DNA of 64,000 nt from Bugulina stolonifera. Lineage: Eukaryota; Bryozoa; Gymnolaemata; Cheilostomatida; Bugulidae. Below are positions 36,301 through 51,300 of this stretch, piece by piece. Location of the stretch: contig OW285192.1 of assembly GCA_935421135.1 (NCBI GenBank), positions 18,143,001 to 18,207,000 on the forward strand, read 5' to 3'. Positions within the stretch are counted from its first letter, which is position 1. Each line of letters opens with the position of its first letter. The translations under genes were made by a program, and so were the position numbers. The notes beneath the pieces were generated by a model, which saw only the letters and a list, made by a program, of their open reading frames with translations, ran no database searches and was not told the DNA's origin.

Positions 36301-39300
36301 TACACATAGCATGATATTTTAATACTGGATATCTCAAATACTCATTGAAATTACAGTTTAAATAACTGTAACTGGTGCACATTCGCATTCGAAGCTATTT
36401 AATTGCATGTATTGTAGATACTAATGCATTTACATTTTTAATGTCTACTAACAACTACATGTAACTACCAACTACCAGCTACTAACTACTAACCTGCTAA
36501 ACTACTAACTACTAACCTTTCAGAAATGGAGATGTTAAGGTTCAGAGTTTCATCCCAAGAAATAAACTGTGGATGGATCATAGAGAAGTTGAAAGTTTCC
36601 TTTAGTGCAGGGAGACCAGACGGGACTAGCACCGTGCTGCTAAGTGCTTGATTCCCTGACAGATTATCCTCTTCCCCAGTGTTTCCATCGTTGAAGGTTA
36701 TCTAAGAAGTGAGAATTGCACAGAATATACTTTGATCCAACACCACAAGTTGTTGGATAGAAAGAAAATATAATCAAACTGAAAGATCTGACAGTTAACC
36801 GACTTTCAAATGAGCAGACCATGTGCAATCTACATTGATCTGATATGCTGTGATTTTCACATAAAATAAGCCAGTAGTATGTTAGGAAAAATGAATACCA
36901 GAGAAACAAAGAAATTGTAAGAAAAAAGTTACAGCTTAGTACTAGTATACTAACGGAGAGTTCATATGTGTATCCTGGTTTGAGGTCAACATCTATCATG
37001 TGGACACCAGATGTCTCCAGCGACCAATAGAAAACTTCCCTCCTCGTTACATTCGGAAACTTATGCAAACCTAAAATATATACATGTAGAATTTAAGTGG
37101 GTTGCAAATACTATGTAAACCTTTTAGGAAATACTGTCTTCATTTCCACCATCATTGGCCAAATACATCAGGGCAAATCCCTTAGCACTGGATAAACTAA
37201 TGATTGTAAATCTCTTTTAGAATGCTAGAATAATAACTTACGTAGATGTACATGTATGTTCGAATTAGAGACATGAAATAACTGCAATCATTAGAGTAGA
37301 ATGAGTAGAGAACAGGAAATACCTGTGAATATTAGAGTATAGTTAACTTGAATGCCATCAAATGCTTTGGACTGTATGAGGGAAATTTCAACACCTCCTA
37401 GCCTCTCTGCAGGCGTGAGTTTCAGGCTGCTCTATAAACATACAGCATTTATGTGCACTTAGCTGAAGTAGCTGCAAATGTCGATGGTTATTGGTCTATA
37501 TTTCACTACAATGTGAATAACATGCTATACACGGATACAATCTTATAGGGAGTTGGTTAGGCTTACTTACATAAGGTAGTTTTCTCACACAGTTCTGCTC
37601 AGGAGTGCTATCCCATTCCCCTGTAATTGTACAAGTCCAAGTCCAGTTTGTGAGTTCCGCATAACCCAATATGTTATACGTTGGTAGACAGTGCGCAGTA
37701 ACTTGGCTGTTGTATAGGTAAGTTTTATTCAATACTGTATGTTGGAAGCTGGTGCCTAGTATAGGTTTGCTGCACACGATTGCTGAAAGTAGACCCAGTT
37801 GGTGGAGTAGCTAGTTAAATTAGCTAGGTAGAAAGGTAGTGTGTCCAAGAAAGTTAGAAAGTTAGACATCAGATAAAAAAACTGAGAAAGCCTTTAATAG
37901 AAGAACACCAAAGGGGCCGAGAATGACCATAAACAAAGATCAGATAAAGTTTTATAAATGATCATTTTACATAATTAACTATACATGTACACGCATATTG
38001 CGAATTAAATGTGGTATGAACTATGTAAGTATATAATTATGCCGTACATACGTGTACAATGTGGTGGGGGTAGAGTCCATGTTCTATCTGCTTTACACCT
38101 GAGGGTGACCAACTGAGACCTGGTATAGTTGTCTAAGTGATTGTCAGGACAGAGGTAGACGACTTCCGACTTGAAATGGTAGTTTGTACCGTCAATCCTG
38201 TCCACATTGTAGCCATCGCCAGGCTTTGGGCAACTTACACCTAAAACATTAGAGCAGAACTTGAAAATTCATTTCATAATGTGCAAAGAGAAGCAATACA
38301 ATATAGCCTGTGCTCAGTGTGCAAACACTAGTAGGTGAGAGAGTATGGTACTATCTTCTGAAATCCGTGCTATGACTAGTGCAGCTTGCAATGACATGCT
38401 TAGACTACAGTTTGTTGAAAAACTTTTCGTTAAGTAAACGCTGTGTACTTTAGGTAAATACTACATACGGAGACAATCTTCTGGGTGTGGTGGGTTCCAG
38501 AAATCTCCATCTACACAAGTTATCTTCTCCACTAGATTGGCAGACATTCTTTCATAGCCGAGAGCACACTCTATCATCAGACTCTCACCTCCATGCACTG
38601 TTGTATTTTCTAGTCTACGACTGAGATTTCTGTTCTGCAGCAGTGAAGACACAGGGCAGAATACCTCTGTAACATTGACACATAATGTTATAATAGTATT
38701 AGGATGATATTGGAATAGCACAGAGAAACTCGAGAGGTGTTAATTAAATGATAGCACAATCATGCACCTGATGAGTTTGAACTACAGAAGGTCCTATGTA
38801 GTTATTGCACTTATGTTTCCAAGTGAAATCATGATAAATTCATCTCTCTCATGGCAAATACCATTTTATACCAGCTTGGCAGAAGGTTTGCTCACCAACA
38901 CATTCTGGGACAGGCTCACTCCACTCCCCCTCTTCATTACACCGTAGAATTATAGAATTGACTTCATTTTGACTGTTATCAAACCTCTGACCATCTGGAC
39001 AAACAAGCTCCAGTCTATCACCATAATAGTACTCATCTGCAGAAGGCACTCTTGAGTTGGCTCTGGTAGTAGTCTGTATCTGGAATGAGCTGGTGCTATT
39101 GATATCAGGACAACGTCTGCCTGCCACACGAGAATCAATCAAATATTAACAATCTTAGTAGGCAATCGACCAGCAAGCTGGCAGTCAATCTATGACTCAG
39201 CCAGCCTATGAGTTAGTCATTCTATGAGTCAGTCAGTCTATGAGTCAGTCAGTCTATGAGTGAGTCAGTCTCTGAGTGAGTCAGTCTATGAAACAGTCAG

Positions 39301-42300
39301 TTTATGAGTCAGTCAGTCTACTAACCTGTCAACTAAACCCAACCGGCCAACCAGTTGGCTTGCAATTCAGCTGTCCTACCAGTCAATGAGTCAGCCAATC
39401 ATTGAGCAAATAAATTGTATAGATTACCACACTTGTATTAGTCGTTTAATGGAGATGATAAAGTCACTTAAACTTAACCACTTTAACTACTTACCAGCTT
39501 TATATCAAAGACACAATAAAAGAAATGAGTAATAAGGACTCAGTATAGATAGCATGAGAGCTATACTGTGTGTAATCAATAAAAATGGTTGACAACCTGC
39601 ACTTCAGATATAAAATAGAAATACGCACCTCTTACATACATTCTTATCCTTTATAGTATTCACAATTACTCGTACATACCCCAACAATGAATCGTTTCTG
39701 GAAACCATGCTTGATCTTGCTGACAAGTGATGTATTGGAATGTGACATTTTCTGTACCGGATACCACATACCCATCATCACAGACGTAATCAATCTGATC
39801 TTCAAATAATAGCGGGGGAGACAACCAGCTTGGTATTACATAAGAAGAGTAGTTTCCGCGGTTCAACATACCACATGATTTACCTACAACAAAGGCATAA
39901 AATCTTTGTGAAGTCATCATTTTAGAAAATGTTTAAAGATTACATGATTGGAAGATTGCAGTTCAAGCGTACAACAACTCAATGCAAGTTCTTTGATACA
40001 AATTGGACATAGATGATTAAATTTTATTCATGCTCTACAGGAGTTCTACAATTCCAATGAACAAAATTTGTAAAGAATAGAAGTTAACAAAACTAATTTA
40101 CCTATGCATGGACATGTGTGCGTGTCAATCAATCTAAATTTAGTATTACATGAAGAGAATGATGTCATACACTGACTGAGTTCACTTACGATGACAAGTC
40201 GGGAGAATAGAACTCCAGTCTCCATCTGTTTGGCACACTAATCTCTCAGTCGATGCTGTGGTAGATAATTGGAAGCCTTCCAAACACGTATATTCAACAA
40301 TATCTCCCGGTCTCCTGCCAACATAATTTCTACTGCTCCCCGAAATGAAACCTGTAATACAAAAAGGCACACATACATACATGTAAATAGAAGTAGGCGT
40401 CACCAGTATTTTATTATATCAAAACCAGAAGAACTAATATCTACGATTGAGTTTCGTTACTACAATCATGACTCTGGCAGTGTCAGTAGATCTGACTGAC
40501 CTGGATCTCTGCAGCAGATACTTGATTCTGTTCTATTTCCTGGACAAGGAGCTCCTCCACATGCTGGTTGAGGGTTGTTACAGGATCTAGATCTGTCTCT
40601 CCTATGATGGGTAACACCGCAGGCTGTCCACTCATTCCACTCTCCCCACCCTCCTGCGGCCAAAATGCTTAAGGTCAGAGTCTACGTTCACCTTATATAC
40701 AGGTGAAAGTTAAATGATGTGTTGTACGTTGTAAAGACTGATCAGATATTATTGAGTAACTGCAGAACTCAGTATACACAGTCTAAAATTGTACGTACTT
40801 TGCATGCACCCACATTGCCCTTCTACATGTATAACATCTGGCTACCTCTACAGAAATGCTAGAGGTTATGTTGACCTACTTATTAAACAAGAAGTTACCG
40901 TTGACTAGTCGAACATCGGACGTGCAAAGTGATTGGAGCATCTGGTCACATGGTCCCCCTCTAAGTGTCGAGTTTCCAGTTTCGGATACTTCTAAGACTG
41001 GACAGGTCGAGTTGGAACCATGTGCACTTTCTGAAGAAAGATAGGATTAAATCTATCAACTGGTCAAAGAATCAAACAACATAACTGCTATTTCTTGGAT
41101 GGTCAGAACCACCTTACGAAGCAAACAAACTAAGATGGCAGAGCACGCAGAGCATAGAGATGTATGTAGTAGAAAGGCAAAATATTCTAAATTGTTTTAC
41201 ACAGACAGCACCTTAAAACTGCAGCTGGTAAATGCAGTCTGCACACCTCATAGCGCTGATGAAGTTAAAATCAATTTAAAAAGAGTAATTAGGGTAAGGG
41301 AAAAAGTTATTGACACATTAAATATAATAGATACAAGGTACGTGCACACGTATTACATGTATAGGTGTACAGGTCTGCGTGTATGTTATTATGGTGAACT
41401 ACATGTACCTGTACTGTATATACTATTGCTAATAAAAGATGTACAACGTGACAGACACAGATTAACACATACTTAAAGTCCACCCAGAAACCGCAAACTA
41501 CATGTATGACATAGAGATAGTCAACTCACCTACCTTGCTTCACCCACAGCTCCAGACTTTGGTCCTGGTTAAACTGCAGGTTCCTCTGTAGATATTCAAT
41601 CAAATCGCTATTTCGCAGATCAATCGCTAGTAGCACTCCATCATTCTCTAAGCACCTTCTCTCTGCTGCTTCATAGACAGATGGTACTAAGTATGACCCG
41701 ACACATGCCCCTGCTGACCTGCTTTCCTCATGATGCCAGATGAATTCCTTCTGCAAGCAAGCGAACTCAGATATGAGTTTTGGAAGACAAAAAAGAGCAC
41801 TCAACCCCGTACTTCTATGAAGAGAAATTTCTTCAAGTGTCTTTACCCAAATTCATAACAGCAAATAACTTCTGTGGTCTAAACAGTTATATACACATGT
41901 TATAACTTTGGCATGTAAAGTGCTCCTGCAAACTGCAAACTCTAGTACTGCCGTACACATCTACAGACAGATATGCCGAATGAGAGAATATGTGTTGTTG
42001 TAATGTCACAAACCTCAACAGCTATAGTACAGGATAAGGTTAGGCCAGCAGCAAATTCCATGGTCCCCATTGGCCCACAGATAGATTTAATGACATATGG
42101 TTGATCTACTCGTTCATATCCATCTAGACACTGGTAATATACAGGGTGACCTTGTGACACCCCTCTCTCTCCAGGGGAGTAGACATCAGTGGATAGAATA
42201 TGTGTGCCATCAACTTCAGATACGTTACACCTAGCAGCTGTAGAATTGTAGAACGTGCATCGTACATCATGCAAAAACCTGTGCAGTCATCATTTAAAAT

Positions 42301-45300
42301 TTACTGCAAAGGAGATCTAGCCCACTGTATCTGTTAAGACTGAGAAAGTTTAATGGTGCGATACGATAGGACAACACCCTGGTAATTATAAATTTAATCC
42401 ATGTTTTATATACTTAAAATAAAACAAGAATACCTACAGTTTGGTAAAGAATGTATCAATAGTCTACACTTACACGGGCACAGGTCTGTATTATTAAACA
42501 GCCATTTCCCAGTGTCATTACAGCGTACTGATACTAAAATAGTTGAATTGTGTTTGCACATCATCTGAGTCTCCGAACCGGCTGCGAAGTTTGTTTCGTC
42601 AGGTACTAAAAGACTCTCTGGTAGATCTTTCTTCAGACAGCAAGACCTTTCCACTCGAGAACTATTGCTATCTAAAGATATTCAACTCATTGCTCAATTG
42701 ACAAAATACAGACTTCATCAAGAAAAAAATCTGTTTTATGTACATGTATATTAAGCAGTATAGGGCGTACATGTATAGCATATACTACATGTACATGTAG
42801 ATAGTGATCCACACTCTTTAACTCCTCACAGGATCATATTAGACTATAGACTTTTATTTACTATTCCTTTGCATGTATATTTAGGTGTATGAGATAAAAT
42901 ACTCAAAGTTGAAATTGCCTTAAGTATTTTATTGGAGGACCGCACAACCACCCAGTGCCTGTAATGTCAAATACAAAATTGTCAAAGAAGTTTGGCATTG
43001 TATAGTCTGTACCTGTAGAACAGTTATTATTTACTCCATAGGACTGTAAACAACGCATTATTACAACACTTCTGTCCTCTTCACCATCGCATTCAATCTT
43101 TATTTCTAATTTCATATCCAAATAATGATTCTTGCTTGCTGCCGGAAAAAACAAATGATGTCAAGTAGTACTTGAAACAAATTTGAGAGAAAAGGAGAAA
43201 GCAAGAGTAGAAACCATACAGTGTATCCTAATTTGAGGAATCAGCTGCTGAAATACTGACACTTCACCAAACTGGTTGGATGAGTCGATATCGAGTATAT
43301 AGCTTTCTATTCTAACCCATTTAGTGAGCATATGCAAAACTTGTGCATGCAGAAAGTACATTCTTATGAATCCAGGAAAGTAATAAATTGCTAGAAAGTT
43401 ATAGTCAGGCATACCTTGGTTATCTGTTGTGTTCTTGCAGAGAAATAGATAGCTTCGATTCATGAAGGTGGAGTTGGGAGAGAGATATGCAAGTTTGGCT
43501 TCGTGTAAATGACTGATGAAGAGCTCATAGCTAGATGTACCTTGAGTATAGATCGAGACTATCATTGTTATTATGTCCCCGCAGATTCATGTTTATATAT
43601 TATAGTCACCTAATAACTTGGAATTAAATATGTGCTTTTAAGTTGCTACTTGACTAAAATATCATCGAAATTTTAAGATTTTCAAACATGCAGCTGACGG
43701 TATCGTAAGAGCATAAGAGCGTGCAATTTGTAATTATTCTTCGGTTGGTTCGGAGAGCTAAAATATCCATTACATATCTGTGACTTAATAGCTTAACTTA
43801 CCGACTGGTACCAGAAATGTTTCATTTATCCAGCCATCTGATTGGCTCAACTGTTGACCCACAAACTGTAGCTCCATCTCCTCATCCAGGACTGAATATT
43901 TATCAATACAAGGAATGCCAGATGTTATGATGTACTTCACATCTCCAAACTGAAGGCCTGAAAGTGAATTTTTAATTGAGGTTATGCTGTAACTATGGTA
44001 ATTCGATTGTTCAACTTATAGTTACACACTAAGCCAGGTTTTCCTTATTATTGACACAATGCAGATGATAACAGACACATCATATTACACTTATCTAGCA
44101 AGGTAATGATGTATCAAGCTTGTATGCATTAATGTAATGCACACATTGAACTTGCAGTAATGTAATACAGGTTTACAAAAGCAGCATTACATCTAGCAAA
44201 ACTATTCTTTTATATTGCAGCCATTGGCCATGCGATAAAAGTGATAGAGTCACAGTTTCTAATTATCTCACAGTCTGTCGAGTAAAAATCATGAGAATCC
44301 AAAAGTTTAGGCGATCCGGGTGAATGTGTCGCTTAGCAGAGCTCAGATCTGGCATATTCAGAGAAACCTGGTAAGGCTGGCTCACAGTGATACATCAGGA
44401 AGTAGGACAGAAGTTGTTATAAGCACAGTGACTACGACCCATACTGGTTTACTTGCTAGATTGATATAGAGTGTATTCTGGCTCAAACCTGTATTGTTTC
44501 TAACCACATGAACTTCGACTGGGTCACCTTCTGCGTCAGAACCAATGACTTTGAGCCAACAGCTTACTGTTGTCTGGTATAAGTCCTCACATCTAAGGGC
44601 AGTAGTAGAGTTTCCCTCAGCAGTGAGCCAAGTTTCAGAAGCACATCTATACTGTAAGAATTTAACAACATCGATATGGTAGAATCGACTTCCAGGTAAG
44701 GTACCGTTTAGTCTTAACCATAATGGAAGTTTACCTGAATGTTGCTATAGCATGTACAGCCAAGTACAGTCATGTACAGCCAAGTACAGTCATGTACCTG
44801 TAAAACATGCAAGCACCAGCTAGGAGATAAAGAAAACAATTTCATCTACCTGGTAAGAGCGAGACTGTCTACTAGAATGACGAGGTGGTGACCATGTCAA
44901 GGATATACACCCATCTTCTCTAGCAACCAGTGACACGTCTGTCGGCATAAAGTCCTCACCTATAAGATTGCATACATGGCACTGTGCTTTAGATAAGAGA
45001 GGAAGTAGCGGTTGCTATGAAGTATATCCATAAACACAGGAATTTTATGAAGCATATTAAATATATACATGTATATCTAAAACAAATGCACACACGCATA
45101 CACTCATTTGTAGCTCAGACTAAGTGCGCACTAGACAGTGCAGTTAACAGGCCCGACAAATTAAAAAAAACAGTCCATGCTGAGGTATTGCAGGTAAAAC
45201 GCAGTTCATGCTGAGGTACCGCAGGTAAAATGGAGATCATGCAAAGGTATCGCAGGTAAGCTGAAGACCACAGCAGCTAGCAAGTTTTTTGCAATGGTTG

Positions 45301-48300
45301 CTGTGCAGCAAGTACACCAACCAAAGCATTGTAAAAACCCAAGTGTGATAACGTCTTCAGTTGTTGCGAAAATTGTATATTTATGCTGTTTCAATCATCT
45401 AATGGGTTCTCGAAAACATATACAGTGTACATTATTATAAGCAGCAAAACAAATTATTCCTTACATTGCTAATATACGTACATTACAAGTAATGTACATG
45501 TGTGTAAAATACTATTTATTGACTGGAAATGTCTGTAGGCAGGTACTTAAATAAACCTACATTTTGTATAGGTGAATAGTGAATTAGTACAACTCGATGA
45601 ATTTATTAGAGCAATGGGAAGGACTTAGGCACATTCAATAAGATTCATACCCTGTATAGTACTCGTGTGTAAGCTGATTGGCTCGTTAGGACAAGACATA
45701 TTCATGAATTTACAGGATATGGTAAACGTGTAATTTCGTCCAGAGAACAGGCCAGTCCAGTAAGAATCTATCCGTCCTGCTGAGTGAGAGCAAGTATCGT
45801 TTATCAAATAGTGCTTCGTCAAGCTGTTTACCGCTCCGTCCTCCTTTAATTGTACAATGTATCTACATAAGGAACCCAGGCTATGTTAGTCGTTTAATTA
45901 TACAATGTATCTCAATAAGGAACCTAGGCTGTGTTAGCAATTTCAACAGCAGTGGGACTAAACCCTTGGCTGCTCACAAAAATATTACCATGACTTTATC
46001 TTACATGTAAGTTATATGTAGAAACTGACTGAAGTGCAATGTACATGTAGTAATCATGGATGAGACAGCCTACCAGATCACAACATGCATTGCAAGTCAA
46101 TATTTATAGATATATTGACATAAATGTTTCAAATAAGTTGCTCCCTACAATAAAAGGATTACTCTGTCTGTATTACTTTACAATCATTACAGTAATCATA
46201 ACTTACTCGGTTGGCTTGGATTTTTCTCTGGTGGGCAAGGTGTGCTTTAGAAACGAGATGCTCAGCGATTCAAAATTCCTGTGTACCACCTTAGGATCTG
46301 AGCCATAATGCATGTCTGGCATCTCTACAAGTAAGCATAATTTATTGAAAAAGAACATAAATAAAACATGATCTTTGGTTGCTGAGGATTTTCAGCTGCA
46401 GTATGTTGTTGTATTATAATCCTTTAGATACATGCAGTTTCGGAGATGAGGGTAGTGTAATGTTATACATATACATGGACATCTTGCTCACGCTGCCAGC
46501 TCTTTCGTAGTGAAAAATGAGTAAAAATAATACAAAATACATATTACGCTGTTACTAGAATTGAGCAGAAAAAAATACTTATATTTTTTGTAGTAATGCT
46601 GCAAGACCCCGAATAGAAAACTTTAGCAGATGATACTCTACATAGTCTTCTAGCCTGTTTTAGTTTGTTTTTTCCCAATTTGATGGTATTGGCAGCACTT
46701 ACCATCTCCATACAGCTCCAGCTCATAAAAGAAGAACTCCTCTACGCTAAACACTAGCAACTGTCTAACCAATCTGTATATGGAGTCACATGAGACTAGT
46801 ATAATCGTGTCAGTTGAGGTAATTCTCTGACGGAAACATGGCTGCCACAACAGAACGTCATCTATCTCCATTATTTTATCCAACAGGTGCAATTCCACAT
46901 TGGCAAAATCTAATGGATTAGAAATTATAATTAGGCTTGGCATGAAAGCATACATTGTATATGTATATGAGATCACACTTATAGAGTAGGCCTCACTTTA
47001 CCATACATGATGGTGATCACAAACATATTAAAAATCTATCACCCAACAAGATTCTATTCACATACATATGTTATATCTGTGCAGACGATTTCAAAACACC
47101 GGAAAGAGAAAAACATGTCAACCTAATTTTGTACTTAATTCTTCAACATTGCAGTATATACAGTGTAGGTATGGCCATATATATACTAAACCAACCCCAA
47201 ACCGATGTCCTCATAACAGCATACGACATTATCACAGGTTTGTCTAAGGTCAAACTCCACCAGGAATTCTCACCAACCAGGTAGTACATTTGTAGGTCAC
47301 CATCTGTGACATCAGATGGTTCGCAGCCAACTGCACAGGTATAATTTCCTCTGCTTCGCGAGTTGATTTTTTGCTGAGCATAATTCGTTCCTAAATAAAA
47401 ACATCCCAATACAATTGCATTGTTATGGTACAACCCTGTGAGGGATTCAACGACTTGTACTTTTCCCCTGTATATCTGCAGGTACAATGGAGAGTTCTGA
47501 GTTAACCCTCTAATTACAGGAGAGATTCAAACACATCAACTACAATTGTAAATTGTTAGTTCAACCATTATATCTTTGACCTACGATTGTCCTCTTAATA
47601 TGGCATAGGTTAAGGAGGCCCTATGCCAATGAAATTGGCCTATTTACAGACAAGGTCTAAGAGCATTTACCTCTCCATTATAAAACAACAATGACTAATT
47701 CTACCACTTAGTTTAGAGCATCGGTTGACTTAGGATTAAAAGTGATCTGCATATCGAAACAATTGAAAGCTTACGCATTCTATACACTTCTACTTCATCC
47801 AAAGAACTGTTAACAGATGGTGTAAATCTGATGCCAACCATTCTTGCTGATACAGACAAGAAATTGGCGATTCCAATTGTCTTACTTGTCAGAACATAGT
47901 CAGCTCCGATATAAATCAGGTCACTTTGTTCAGTACTTGCTAACAAGACGACGGTGGGAAGCGAGGCACTGATGACTGTAACATACATCGTACAAACTCA
48001 CAAATTATCCTCTCTCATCCGATACATACACTACAGATATACTTCCAGCTAGCGTATTTAAACATGTTAGCAAGCATTAGATATATACATGCATTTACAG
48101 TTATTACGCTGCATGTTATAGGTGAAATCTTTCATTTAAGAATATTATAATGCAGAAGTTATATATATATAGCAACAGAATAATGTTTTTTGCTAACGTA
48201 ATTGTCCAGCAATCTGCTCATACTTGTTTGAGCAAATCTGTAGTTGTATACCAATATTAAACTTAGGATAGCTTATACATGTACAATGTACAAATGTATG

Positions 48301-51300
48301 TACAAGGTGCATCTGGGATATTCTCTATGAACAAGGTGTATTTAGAGTTGTTGATACTTACAAGGTGTGCTTCTATTGGTGTACAACTCCACTCGGCTAA
48401 TCGCATACCATGCCGCCAGGTCGACTGCCCACCATGCACTGTCTGTACTTGGAGTATGTCCATATAACCCACATATGATACCATCAATCACATGACCCGT
48501 GCTACTCGCTGACAGAGAATCAATTGGATTTTTATCCAACGCAAGGTTTACGCTCTCTGCAGGGAAAAATCATACTGATTTGACAAAAGGTCATAATGAG
48601 TGCTTACCCTCTCCCTCCCAAACCATGAGTGCATACAATATAGGCCTTCTGGATCACTATAAGAGAACACCGGGAATTAAACTGTACAATGTACTAGTAG
48701 GGACGCACTTGGCACCAAACTGTGATTGAGAATGTCAAAGCTGCACTGTTCATTGAATCTGTACTCAGTTTCAAAGATTGCTTCAATAAACTTGCCGCTG
48801 TCGGATTCATAAGAGAGTTCTCTGTACATTGTGTTGTTTACCCTCGAGTGGTGGTAGCATTTCCATTCAGACCATACAGCATCTACGTTGTCAAGTAAAG
48901 CTAGTAAATCTAACTCGCTAAAATAGTTCTTCATAAAAGACAAAACTAACTTGCACACTTGCAAACCATGCCAGTAAAAGGCAGTCATGCATATTTTATT
49001 TGTATATTATATGAGACAATAGTCTAAATTTGCAAATGTGTGTTATAGTATCAGTTTATAAATGCATCTCATGAAAAATAAAAAGCATATTCATATCCAT
49101 AGTCAGCATATATGTATTTTACCTGTCCGGCAATACTCAGTAAAGCATTCCAACTTCTGGAACACGTTACACAAGCATGGAGAAAGCGTTCCGCTGTTTA
49201 CAGTGTCCAGAGCATCCAGGTGGTATTCCCTGTATCCTCCTAGCTGACAGCAGCCAAGGTACTCAGGTTCGTAGTGCAATACATTTGTATCATCAGAATA
49301 CTAAAATATGTAATAAAATAGAGATCGAACAGGTCAATCACAGTGATTCTTTTACATCAGTCAGTAGGTGAAGTGTTTCAATTATTGACAAATGTGATGC
49401 AAAATTCAGCCATCCAGCTAACCAGTCGACTGACCAGTTGACTGGCTAGTTGGCTGGCTGGTCAGTCAGTCAGTCAGTCAGTCCGTCAGTACGTCAGTCC
49501 GTCAGTCCGTCAGTTCGTCAGTCCGTCAGTCCGTCAGTCCGTCAGTCCGTCAGTCCGTCAGTCCGTCAGTCAGTCAGTCCGTCAGTCCATCAGTCAGCCA
49601 GTCAGTCAGTCAGTCAGTCAGTCAGTCAGTCAGTCAGTCAGTCAGTCAGTCAGTCAGTCAGTCAGTCAGTCAGTCAGTCGGTCAGTCAGACTTACCTCAA
49701 AGGATATCTCACATAGTGTAAGATCGTTACTGTGAGAGATGAATATCTGTATGTTCCAATCATCAGTAGCACTTCTGCTAATATTTTCTGGTGCATTAAT
49801 TTTTATTTTCTGCACAAAGTACTCTGAGTCCATGACAACAGCTAAAATACAGTTGAAGAGTATCAATCCACATTAGTTGTGTATTTCATCTAATTTAAGA
49901 TTGAATTTTATTAAACATGTCTGCTCCTCCCACTGTAGCACAAGGATAAGGAAGTACAATAATGATTAACCAAAGAATGAAGAAGAATGCATTAAAAATG
50001 TTGTTGGCAGATATGCATGTTAACAGTCGGCTAATGTGACATGCACTTACTTAGTGCTGATAATACTCTGGCTCCTGTTCTACCATCATTTACCAGAGTG
50101 ATTGTTACAGTGTGATTATCTGAAGGGAAGAAACCCCTCCACCTTGTATATAGATGCATTGAGATTAAGTTAGGGAACTCATCAAACACAACGTCTACCG
50201 GCTCCGTGTCAACCTTAAGGCACTACAAAAGTGATCAAGTCATCCAAAGTACCTCAATATTTTTTGAGAATCAAAATTTTCATACGATGTTTAAGACCCT
50301 TCAACTAGTTAGTGATTATACTGTACTACTCCAATACTTCAGCGAAGGTGAATATTAACAGCATAAATACCATGGAAACAGCATGTATACCATGGAAACA
50401 GCATGTATACCATGGAAACAGCATGTATACCATGGAAACAACACACTTATTCTATTCATAAAGTTTTAAATTGATTTTCAGCCACACATAAAAGTGTAAT
50501 TAGATTTGTATTCAACCATACTGTGCCTTACATAGATTCAAAAAACTTCGCTTTCCTTCTAGTATAATGAATATATCATTTGGTTCTTATTTTAGATGTA
50601 CATGTAGTTGATTTAAGTTTATTCACAATTGATTTGTATTTGCTAAGAATTTACTCGAGTTGCCTGGCAGTCGCGTATCCCAGTAAGTCCATCCACAACC
50701 CTTTGTCTGAGGCCACCATAGTAGTTCACTAGAGGTAACCGATTTCCGTAGTCTCTATATGCTAGCTTAACAACAATGTCTGTGATACTCCATCCATGAG
50801 TACCTGTGCATGTGCCGTCGTCAAAGCAATATCTTTTTCTATGTACAATGTTTATATACTTTCCAATCAAACCATGCTTTGTCGGGATAGCTAAAATATA
50901 TGAATAGACCCTGAACCTTTACAGGACTGTGTTTGTGTTAGTCTTATCAGAATCGTGTAATTATGCTCTACGTACAATATGGTTGTCTATCTAATGAGAC
51001 AAAACAATTTTACAGATTTTGCTTGGTGCAGAAACAATCTGTTTTTATGAAATGTAGATAAAACACATCACATAAATCCGTTTGTCACTAGCAGTTTGTC
51101 CTTTGTGATTATCTTATCACTCGCTATTTAGGGCACTGATGAAGATTCTACTGTTGTGTAAGCAAAGGGTGGAACTCCATTGCAGTTTGGCTAAAGAAAG
51201 TCGCACTGCAAAGTGTACATTATTTTGCAAGCTAAATGAATATCAGGTACTTGGCGGATGTTGAAGATTTATCAGAAAACTTACCTTTGATTGGCTCAAG

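Larger units (their letters stand above)
37571..42671 (-). other. gene E block 4: CCP, C-lectin-like, TSP1 and CCP cluster
   Basis: CCP: 42671-42474, 42237-42014 (VYYQCLDGYERVD). C-type-lectin-like: 41750-41534 and 41030-40899 (YEAAERRCLENDGVLLAI). TSP1: 40653-40501 (GWGEWNEWTACG, then SRSC and CPGNRTES). Six CCP, one per exon: 40351-40190, 39883-39680, 39120-38896, 38666-38469, 38240-38052, 37782-37571; each shows the four-Cys pattern (for example VEYTCLEGFQL then LVCQTDGDWSS). CCP arrays are typical of complement regulators and adhesion receptors. Exon 42237 was started at TTCTACAG|CT because only that acceptor keeps phase. Confidence 0.85.

Noticed and set aside
34977..37323. GAIN/GPS domain of an adhesion GPCR
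   Set aside because: No GPS Cys-Trp pattern and only one TM helix; the CNGPL and IGEG motifs fit an RPTP-like neck better.
42238..42287. Longer form of exon 42237 from the CACAG acceptor
   Set aside because: It would need phase 2 entry while the previous exon ends in phase 1; TTCTACAG|CT fits exactly.
43161..43414. Extension of the gene E exon 43558-43415 through the open frame to 43161
   Set aside because: The donor CAA|G|GTATGC at 43414 joins the next exon in phase 1; the extension has no donor in the right phase.
49450..49716. SVSQSVSQ repeat protein
   Set aside because: Tetranucleotide array translation adjacent to a real donor on the other strand.
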